The notes under the pieces were generated by a model that saw only the letters and a list, made by a program, of their open reading frames with translations, had not been told where the DNA came from and did no database searches. A stretch of 64,000 nt of DNA from Mucilaginibacter terrae. Lineage in GTDB: Bacteria > Bacteroidota > Bacteroidia > Sphingobacteriales > Sphingobacteriaceae. This document shows positions 27,145-33,512 of the stretch, piece by piece (the stretch's first letter is position 1; each line of letters opens with the position of its first letter). Made by a program: the position numbers and the translations under genes. The stretch is taken from positions 3,906,001 to 3,970,000 of the forward strand of contig NZ_JAVLVU010000001.1 of the NCBI RefSeq assembly GCF_031951985.1, in the 5' to 3' direction.

Positions 27145-28671
27145 ATGCTTCAATTTAAAAAAATAAAAACCATTTGTTTCGCCGCTATAGCGAGCATGGT
27201 ACTTTCCACAGGATTTGTGATGGCCCAAAATGATCCTACTAAAGAAAGCTACCGCCCGCAGTATCATTTCTCGCCAAAAGCCCACTGGATGAACGATCCA
27301 AACGGCATGGTATATTTAAATGGAAAATATCATCTGTTCTTCCAGTATAATCCGGGTGGTACAACCTGGGGACCTATGCACTGGGGACATGCGATCAGTA
27401 CCGATCTCCTCCACTGGAAAGAACAGCCCATTGCATTATACCCCGATTCATTAGGAATGATATTTTCAGGCAGCGCAGTTGTGGACGTAAACAATACGGC
27501 CGGGTTTGGTAAAAACACACTGGTGGCTATTTACACTTATCATAATCAAAAAATCGAAGACGCTAAAACCGGCCTACATCAATATCAGGGAATTGCCTAT
27601 AGTAAAGACGAAGGTAAAACGTGGAAAAAATACGAAGGCAACCCTGTTCTGCCTAATCCCGGCATATGGGATTTCCGCGATCCGAAAGTAAACTGGAATG
27701 AAGAATCCAAACAATGGGTTATGACCCTGGCTACCAAACAATCGGTCACTTTTTACGGGTCTAAAAACTTAAAAAGCTGGACGCGGTTAAGTGAGTTTGG
27801 TAATAAAGTTGGCGCGCATGGAGGCGTATGGGAATGCCCAGACCTTTTCAGCCTGGTTCATAATGGCGTAAAAAAATGGGTACTGTTAGTGAGCATAAAC
27901 CCTGGTGGTCCTAATGGCGGTTCGGCAACACAGTATTTCATCGGAAATTTTGACGGCAAAACCTTTAAGCCAGAGAATAGCGAAACGAGGTGGATCGATT
28001 ACGGTGCGGATAATTATGCCGGCGTAACCTTTGCCGGCACAGGGGTTCGCAGAATATTTATGGGTTGGATGAACAATTGGCAATATGCTAACCAAGTGCC
28101 AACGCAAAGCTGGCGTGGTGCCAATACCTTACCGCGCCAACTTAAACTGGTTCAGGCCGGTCGTCAACTTTCACTGATCTCCGTACCGGTAAAAGAACTT
28201 AATGCCATTGTTCAAACCCCTGTGATCTTCAAAAATCTTCAAGGCAAACGGAGTTATGATCTTTCAGCAACTATTAAGCGATTCAATTCCAGGTATCTCC
28301 TTGAGTTAAGCACTTCCAATAAAACAAGTTTTTCTATTAAATTGCATAATAAGGAAGGCGATGAGCTGATTGCCGGTTTTGATAAAAAGACCAATACCAT
28401 TTATGTCGACAGGCGCAAAGCGGGAAAGGTCGATTTTGAAAAAAGCTTCGCAAGGAAAACCCTTGCGCCACGGATAAGTTCATCTAAGCAGCTTTCGCTA
28501 AAAGTATATGTCGACGCCGCTTCTTTAGAATTATTTGCAGATAACGGCCTTACCGTACAAACCAATATATTCTTTCCAAACGCGCCACTTAATCAGTTAT
28601 CTATTGACGCCGATAAACCGGTAACTATAAATCAGTTGAAGATCTCCGGCATCAGCGCTACAAACAAGTAA
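27145..28671 (+). CDS. GH32 exo-beta-fructosidase (levanase/inulinase/invertase type)
   Basis: 508 aa with signal peptide ending FVMA-Q. It has the classical GH32 active site: Asp51 in HWMNDPNGMVYL, the loop FQYNPGGTTWGPMHWGHA, FSGSAVVD, the RDP in WDFRDPKV and Glu in VWECPDLF. The C-terminal sandwich carries VDAASLELFADNG. It would finish oligosaccharides to fructose in the periplasm for the MFS porter. Linkage preference (beta-2,6 versus beta-2,1) cannot be told from sequence. It is the last intact gene of the locus. Confidence 0.92.
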   Translation: MLQFKKIKTICFAAIASMVLSTGFVMAQNDPTKESYRPQYHFSPKAHWMNDPNGMVYLNGKYHLFFQYNPGGTTWGPMHWGHAISTDLLHWKEQPIALYPDSLGMIFSGSAVVDVNNTAGFGKNTLVAIYTYHNQKIEDAKTGLHQYQGIAYSKDEGKTWKKYEGNPVLPNPGIWDFRDPKVNWNEESKQWVMTLATKQSVTFYGSKNLKSWTRLSEFGNKVGAHGGVWECPDLFSLVHNGVKKWVLLVSINPGGPNGGSATQYFIGNFDGKTFKPENSETRWIDYGADNYAGVTFAGTGVRRIFMGWMNNWQYANQVPTQSWRGANTLPRQLKLVQAGRQLSLISVPVKELNAIVQTPVIFKNLQGKRSYDLSATIKRFNSRYLLELSTSNKTSFSIKLHNKEGDELIAGFDKKTNTIYVDRRKAGKVDFEKSFARKTLAPRISSSKQLSLKVYVDAASLELFADNGLTVQTNIFFPNAPLNQLSIDADKPVTINQLKISGISATNK

Positions 28672-28700
28672 AAGCGAACTAACCAATCAAAAACCAAGAT

Positions 28701-28943
28701 GTGAAACTAACCAATCCGGAAAATTGGTTTAGCGGCTTTGCTGTGCTTCATCTTTAATACCTGTAAATTGTACATCTTCCCAGCGGGTGGAATGCAACAG
28801 TTGCCGCCGGTAGTAAAAAGTATCATATCGCAGCTCTTATGTGTTCAGCACAAACTGAACAAACCGACTACACGATCTACAAGATGACTGCAGACGGTTA
28901 CCGAATGGGAGATAATAGAGTTCTTCATCGTTTGACTGTTTAA
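28701..28943 (+). pseudogene. Degenerate coding remnant after the last GH32 gene
   Basis: After the same leader motif that precedes the other genes of the locus (ACTAACCAATCAAAAACC), a short frame from GTG 28701 reads KLTNPENWFSGFAVLHL then stops. From 28779 another frame reads PSGWNATVAAGSKKYHIAAL and continues to a stop at 28941-28943. Together they look like a frameshifted small secreted protein that once followed the enzymes. I cannot name it, and chance open frames are possible. The rest of 28672-29086 shows nothing else. Confidence 0.3.
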
Positions 28944-29086
28944 AGTTAAGACTTTTCGTCCTTTAAGCAGTCCGGTTTTTAGAAGGGGTTACACACGTTC
29001 TTGATGTATTGATTAACAAAAGCGAGACGTTCAAACATTATATCAACTTTGATAGACTATAATTAGCAAAGGCGGTCTAAAATTTA

Positions 29087-29114
29087 CTTGCGAAACTTGA
29101 ATACTTTATCTTTG
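29087..29114 (+). promoter_or_regulatory. Bacteroidota-type promoter of the LuxR gene
   Basis: TATCTTTG at 29107-29114 matches the -7 consensus TANNTTTG exactly, with an ACTTG element ending 29090, 16 bp upstream, as the -33 region. The start codon follows 52 bp later, preceded by a purine-rich AGGAGG-containing stretch (29157-29163). Confidence 0.6.
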
Positions 29115-29166
29115 CAGCATGAGAGATTACGATTCATACTAATATCCCCATGACCAAGGAGGAATA

Positions 29167-29922
29167 ATGGACAATGATTTCAAAAAGATCAACAATATGT
29201 ATATGTCTCAGCCCTTCGCTGAGGATGAGGGCAAAGCCAGCCAGATAGCCGAGTGCCGATCGCTGGCCCGCGTGTATGCGTTCACCGAGAATGCTATTGT
29301 CTCGATGGGTGACAACAAGCTCAATTGCAGTTACTGCTATTTCGGTGGGCTGGCCGACGAACTCGGTTTGACCGTCGAAGAGCGCCAGGATATAATTCCT
29401 TCGCTCTACGAAGACTTCATTTTCAATCGGGCTGATGCCGACGATTTAGTTCAGCGTCATGCCGACGAACTCGCCTTTGTCCATCTGCTCAAGCCAATAC
29501 CCATCGCCCGTCGTCGCGATTTCTACCTCAGCGACTATATCCGACTGCGGGACAAGGAGGGCAACTATCGTGTCGTCGAACACCGTATTTTCCCGATGGA
29601 AGCCTCGTCGAACGGAAGTTTACGCCTCATGGCATGTGTCTATACTTTGGCCCGAGAGGAGCAGCATCAGGCCAAAATAATTAATACCCGCACAGGTGAG
29701 AAACGTGTGCTGACGAATCAGGATTACGCTCATGTGCTCTCTACCCGTGAGTGCGAAGTGCTCCGACTCATCGACCAGGGCAAGCTCTCGAAGGAGATTG
29801 CCGACATCTTGTCCATCAGCATCAACACTGTGAATCGTCATCGCCAGAACATACTGGAGAAACTCAACATGGATCATGCCATCGAGGCTTGTCATGTGGC
29901 TCGAGCCATGGGGCTGCTCTGA
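29167..29922 (+). CDS. LuxR-family transcriptional regulator (GC-rich, likely foreign)
   Basis: 251 aa. The C-terminal ~65 aa are a LuxR/FixJ helix-turn-helix: LSTRECEVLRLIDQGKLSKE, then IADILSISINTVNRHRQNIL. The N-terminal ~170 aa look like a PAS-like sensory domain (FYLSDYIRLRDKEGNYRVVEHRIF). Base composition and codons (many CTC, GTC, GCC, CGT) differ sharply from the flanking AT-rich genes and resemble Prevotella/Bacteroides. An AGGAGG sequence lies just before the ATG. Neighbour: an acyltransferase gene on the same strand 92 bp downstream, probably its target or operon partner. Confidence 0.85.
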   Translation: MDNDFKKINNMYMSQPFAEDEGKASQIAECRSLARVYAFTENAIVSMGDNKLNCSYCYFGGLADELGLTVEERQDIIPSLYEDFIFNRADADDLVQRHADELAFVHLLKPIPIARRRDFYLSDYIRLRDKEGNYRVVEHRIFPMEASSNGSLRLMACVYTLAREEQHQAKIINTRTGEKRVLTNQDYAHVLSTRECEVLRLIDQGKLSKEIADILSISINTVNRHRQNILEKLNMDHAIEACHVARAMGLL

Positions 29923-29948
29923 ATGGTTATAAATAACTATTGTCCAAT

Positions 29949-30000
29949 TAAGAAAGATGTCGTTTTTTTCCACCCAAAAAAAGTACGATCATCTTTCTTA
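29949..30000. promoter_or_regulatory. Perfect inverted repeat between LuxR and acyltransferase genes
   Basis: TAAGAAAGATG (29949-29959) is repeated inverted as CATCTTTCTTA (29990-30000). Inside, T7 (29963-29969) faces A7 (29976-29982), so a long stem-loop is possible. It could be a bidirectional terminator/attenuator or a binding site; its right arm ends 14 bp before the acyltransferase start. Confidence 0.5.
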
Positions 30001-30014
30001 ACTATTTCTACAAA

Positions 30015-31169
30015 ATGTATCAGCAAACCAATACCTATCAGGAATCCAAACCACGTTACGAGATTCTGGACGGGCTCAGAGGCGTTGCGGCTCTGGGTGT
30101 TGTGATGTTTCACATGATGGAGTGTTATCCCTCTGAGATCTCTCGTTGGGTGATGCCCCACGGCTTCATGTCGGTGGATTTCTTTTTTGCGCTCAGTGGC
30201 CTTGTGCTCGGTTATGCCTACGATGACCGCTGGGACAAGATGACCACCTGGGACTTCTTCAAGCGCCGCCTCACCCGTCTGCAGCCTATGGCCATCATGG
30301 GTGTGCTCATTGGCATCTGCTTCTTCTATTATTCGGGTGGTCCCACCTTCAATGCAGTTGATTCTGCCCCCTGGTATATGTTGATGCTCCAGGCATTGCT
30401 TCTCATCTGCATGATTCCGCTGCCCAAGTCGATGGACATCCGTGGTTGGGGCGAGCTCACCAGTATCAATGGTCCTATTTGGACCCTTATTTACGAATAT
30501 GTAGCCAATGTCCTCTATGCCTTATTCTTGCGTCGCGTAAATAAGGTGCAGCTGGGTATCATCGTGGCCTTCTGTGCCCTACTATCGGCCGATCTGTGCT
30601 TGCAACTCAATCTGTGGGGCAATCTGGTGGACGAAGGTTACCGATACACCATCAATGGCGGCTTCATCTTCGATCCTGAGCACGTCTATCGTGCCATGGT
30701 GCGCCTTATGTTCCCATTCACCATGGGGCTGCTGCTCTCGCGCATCAATCACTTTATCTCTATCAAAGGTGGCTTCTGGGCCGCATCGCTCCTTGTCATT
30801 ACCATGGTTGCTACTCCTATGCTCACCGACATCAGCCCACTTTACGAGGGTATCTACGAGCTCTGTGCCATCCTGTTGCTCTTTCCCCTTATCCTCTCTA
30901 TTGGCGCTGGCAGCCGCCTGCAGGGGCGTCGTGCCACCCGTATCTGCACTGTCGTCGGACAGCTGTCCTTCCCCCTCTACATTACCCATTATCCCATTAT
31001 GTACATGCACATGAGCTGGGCCGAGAATCACATGAATTCGCCTCTCAGCACCCATGTTTTCGTCGGTATCACCACTTTTATTATGGGCTTGGGCGTAGCA
31101 TGGGCATGTTTGAAGCTCTATGACGAGCCGGTGCGCGACTGGCTGAGGAAACATTGGCTGAAGCAATAA
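30015..31169 (+). CDS. Acyltransferase family 3 (OafA/NolL-like) membrane protein
   Basis: 384 aa with about ten hydrophobic segments. Family-3 landmarks are present: YEILDGLRGVAALGVVMFHM near the N-terminus with the catalytic-type His, GFMSVDFFFALSGLVLGY, and RRLTRLQPM. The later part has GQLSFPLYITHYPIMYMH. These integral membrane enzymes transfer acetyl or other acyl groups to sugars of exopolysaccharide, O-antigen or secondary metabolites. Substrate is unknown. It shares the high-GC, Prevotella/Bacteroides-like codon use of the LuxR gene, so the pair probably moved together. Confidence 0.88.
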   Translation: MYQQTNTYQESKPRYEILDGLRGVAALGVVMFHMMECYPSEISRWVMPHGFMSVDFFFALSGLVLGYAYDDRWDKMTTWDFFKRRLTRLQPMAIMGVLIGICFFYYSGGPTFNAVDSAPWYMLMLQALLLICMIPLPKSMDIRGWGELTSINGPIWTLIYEYVANVLYALFLRRVNKVQLGIIVAFCALLSADLCLQLNLWGNLVDEGYRYTINGGFIFDPEHVYRAMVRLMFPFTMGLLLSRINHFISIKGGFWAASLLVITMVATPMLTDISPLYEGIYELCAILLLFPLILSIGAGSRLQGRRATRICTVVGQLSFPLYITHYPIMYMHMSWAENHMNSPLSTHVFVGITTFIMGLGVAWACLKLYDEPVRDWLRKHWLKQ

Positions 31170-31242
31170 TGAGACCTTTCCAAGACTACAGCATCACAAA
31201 GCGGTCCTGTTACCTCGGCTTCGTCCCGTAGGCCATCGTAAA

Positions 31243-31359
31243 GCATTTAATGGTTTGGCCTTGGCAATTATTGGCGCTAAAAATAAACCAGGCACAGTAA
31301 CTATAACAGCAACAGTCGATGGCTTACCTGCTGAATCATTGCCAATTACAATTAAATAA
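31243..31359 (+). pseudogene. C-terminal remnant of a GH2 beta-galactosidase-type gene
   Basis: An open 38-codon tail reads AFNGLALAIIGAKNKPGTVT and ends LPITIK-stop at 31357-31359, with no start codon and no homologous sequence upstream. It matches the C-terminal Ig-like end (NGLA...KPGT-T-TA pattern) seen in Bacteroidota GH2 glycosidases. The rest of the gene appears to have been replaced by the GC-rich LuxR/acyltransferase segment, so the boundary of that segment is near 31170-31243. Family assignment rests on a short motif. Confidence 0.45.
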
Positions 31360-31535
31360 TAAAAAAACAGGTAAGAAAATATTTGTTGCTTATTATTGCA
31401 TAGGCCTTGTCGTACAAATTATGGCAAGCCCAAGGAAGGCTACAAAACCCATTGGGGTTACACTTGTGTTAATAAAGATAAGTTTTTTCTCGATAGCCTG
31501 AAAAGACTAGAATCATATTACAGCACACTTTCCAA
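31360..31535. other. Spacer between GH2 remnant and integrase repeat
   Basis: About 175 bp of AT-rich DNA with only short open frames of no recognisable content. It separates the 3' remnant from the start of the second copy of the direct repeat. No attachment-site duplicate was recognised. Confidence 0.4.
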
Positions 31536-31598
31536 CGCTGTCAAAATCTTTATAGTTTCCAGTAAATGGTTCGAATTATGTCCAGTGTGGGGAGCACT

Positions 31599-31630
31599 AA
31601 GCCCAGCATGTCCGCTGGGCTTTTCTATTT
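31599..31630 (+). terminator. Intrinsic terminator upstream of integrase copy 2
   Basis: The stem GCCCAGC/GCTGGGC (31601-31620, loop ATGTCC) is followed by TTTTCTATTTTC. It covaries with the hairpin at 10799-10831. Confidence 0.7.
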
Positions 31631-31719
31631 TCAAAAAAACGCGTATTTTCGCTTTAAATGCTGTTTATGCCAGCCCGGCGATTACAAATAGCCTTTAAAA
31701 CCTTAAGGCTATATCATCC

Positions 31720-31795
31720 GAAAAATTTCCACTTAGACAGAAATTTTTGTCAAACTTCGCAAATAGGTGTAACAACTGTGTAACAGTCCTATTTG
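31720..31795. promoter_or_regulatory. Paired inverted repeats before the integrase start: likely promoter/operator or arm sites
   Basis: AAAAATTTC (31721-31729) pairs with GAAATTTTT (31740-31748). A second repeat CAAATAGG/CCTATTTG (31760-31795) encloses two direct copies of GTGTAACA (31767-31774 and 31778-31785). Both structures are largely kept in copy 1. The position 16 bp before the ATG suits a self-regulatory or recombinase arm-binding site; this is inference. Confidence 0.45.
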
Positions 31796-31811
31796 TGCCA
31801 ATTCAATTCAA

Positions 31812-33128
31812 ATGGCCACTGTAAGTGCAAAAATTCTTAAACATCACAAAAAAACGGATGGGACTTTCAATGTAAAAATCTGCATCAGTCACAAGCGGGA
31901 CCGCTCGTTTATCGACACTGAATTCTACGTTACCGAAAAACAGCTTAAGAAAGATCGTTCCATTAAAGATCAATTCATTCTTACGTGTGTAAACAAATCG
32001 CTGGATACTTACCGACGAGTTATCTGTGATAATGATGAGCTGATCGGTCGCATGACTGCATCAGATATCAAAGATTTTTTATTGAAGAAAGATAAGAAGA
32101 TAGATTTTCTTGACTTTGCTGATCAACACATTAAGATACTCATGGAGAACGATCAGGGAAAAAGTGCGGCAAATTTTAAAACCGTTCGAAATCACATCAT
32201 CGATTTTATCAAAAGGCAAAGTGATCTGCCGATTGAACAAATCACTATTGACTTCTTGGAAAGATTTGAAGCATTCTTGAGAGGGCCACGAATTATGACC
32301 AGATTGGATCGATTAGGCAGGCCTTATAAGGCGAAAGGTAAGCCGCTTGGCGATGCCTCTGTTCATGTTTACCTTCGTGACTTCAGCGGGCTGTTTTCGG
32401 CAGCTATTGATCATCATAACAGACCGTCGATCGGCCTTACTCCAATTAAGGACAACCCTTTCAGTGATTATTCAATAGTTGGGGCACCGGAAACAAAAAA
32501 AAGGAATATTGATGCCGAAAAAGTTATCACTATCAAAAATTCCCGGCCGCGACCCGCTTCACGATGTGAAATGGCACGGGATCTCTTTATGTTATCATTT
32601 TACTTGTGTGGAATAAATGCAATTGATCTTTACAAAGCCAACTACCAAATTAAAAACGGGCGCTTAGAATATCGTCGCTCAAAAACTGAGGGGCGCAGAA
32701 AGGACGGTGCATTCATCAGTATAAAATTACCAGAAGAAGCAACGAAATTATTAGAGGGTTATGGCGGCATATTGCAGGGACGGTATGCTACTATCGGGAA
32801 CCTCAATAAAGCTATTAGTATCGGCATGCGAGAACTGCAAAAACTTACAGGCATTAGTGGGATAACCTTTTATTCAGCACGGCATTCCTTTGCATCTTTG
32901 GCACGAAATATTTGTCGGATGTCGAAGGATGATATCGCACTGGCATTGAACCACGTGGATAACGGTCATAAGACGACCGATATTTATTTGGCAAAAGATT
33001 GGTCGATAGTAGATGATGTGCAGGAGGCAGTTTTAAATCTTTTAAGGCCAAATAACGGCAAGCGCAACTGTAACCCACCCAAGCGTTTTAGTATTTTGAC
33101 CGGAATCGTCTTGACGAAGATTATTTAG
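31812..33128 (+). CDS. Tyrosine recombinase / integrase of an integrative element (intact)
   Basis: 438 aa in the usual Bacteroidota order: arm-binding domain (1-~100, ISHKRDRSFIDTEFYVTEKQ), core-binding SAM-like domain (~100-225), catalytic domain (~230-412). Catalytic residues seen: Lys291 region (RRSKTEGRRK), Arg357-His358 in FYSARHSFAS, His381 in ALNHVDNGHK and nucleophile Tyr392 in TTDIYLAKD. The first catalytic Arg position is masked as in many Bacteroidota integrases (LCGINAIDLY). It would integrate or excise a genomic island; the RiPP region immediately downstream is the likely cargo. Confidence 0.93.
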   Translation: MATVSAKILKHHKKTDGTFNVKICISHKRDRSFIDTEFYVTEKQLKKDRSIKDQFILTCVNKSLDTYRRVICDNDELIGRMTASDIKDFLLKKDKKIDFLDFADQHIKILMENDQGKSAANFKTVRNHIIDFIKRQSDLPIEQITIDFLERFEAFLRGPRIMTRLDRLGRPYKAKGKPLGDASVHVYLRDFSGLFSAAIDHHNRPSIGLTPIKDNPFSDYSIVGAPETKKRNIDAEKVITIKNSRPRPASRCEMARDLFMLSFYLCGINAIDLYKANYQIKNGRLEYRRSKTEGRRKDGAFISIKLPEEATKLLEGYGGILQGRYATIGNLNKAISIGMRELQKLTGISGITFYSARHSFASLARNICRMSKDDIALALNHVDNGHKTTDIYLAKDWSIVDDVQEAVLNLLRPNNGKRNCNPPKRFSILTGIVLTKII

Positions 33129-33336
33129 TGGAGAATACGGAGCCTTTGATCACCTCATTTCGGAATATTGGAAACAACATTGCGGTAACACATTGACGTC
33201 TTTAAGTGATTGTACTATAGTGGTATTTTCATAAATTATTATCGTGAGGGGGGGGGATTCTAAAACATTATGCTGAATCCTCCATGTAAGTCGGCTTTGT
33301 TTAATTGCACTTTAGTATGCAATCGATAAATCATGG

Positions 33337-33510
33337 TCAATTTTTACGGAAATAAAAACGCCATAACCCTTCCAATAACGAATATTCATTAGTCTTAAGC
33401 AAACTTAAAAGTAAGATTATGGCTGCCAATGTCATTACAATAATCAGCAGGCCGAATCTGATTGAAATAAATCGGTATTGTGACAATAATTTCTGTAATG
33501 GTTCCTCCAT
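33337..33510 (-). CDS. 57-aa single-helix membrane protein at the end of the RiPP exporter operon
   Basis: Found by direct reading. The ATG at 33510 lies 2 nt after the stop codon of the C39 ABC exporter (TAA-TC-ATGG). It encodes MEEPLQKLLSQYRFISIRFG, then a hydrophobic helix (LLIIVMTLAAIILLLSLL) and a basic tail WRFYFRKN. One transmembrane helix with positive residues in the tail. The tight coupling argues that it is translated. It may be an immunity or exporter-accessory peptide for the RiPP; this is inferred from position. I do not recognise the family. Confidence 0.7.
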   Translation of the reverse strand: MEEPLQKLLSQYRFISIRFGLLIIVMTLAAIILLLSLLKTNEYSLLEGLWRFYFRKN

Positions 33511-33512
33511 GA

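Larger units (their letters stand above)
31536..32614 (+). repeat. Direct repeat copy 2 (contains 5' part of intact integrase)
   Basis: Counterpart of 10736-11813 in the same orientation. The shared upstream part includes CCAGTAAATGGTTCGAATTATG, a terminator hairpin, two inverted repeats and the integrase start. Copy 2 is the intact one; beyond 32614 the integrase continues whereas copy 1 switches to the fructan locus. Confidence 0.85.

Noticed and set aside
30582..31166. 194-codon minus-strand frame
   Set aside because: It is a shadow of the acyltransferase gene, open because of that gene's GC-rich codon use.
33248..33256. G9 run after the integrase gene
   Set aside because: It is in non-coding DNA between the integrase and the RiPP operon, so a phase-variation role has no gene to act on; it may also be a sequencing artefact.
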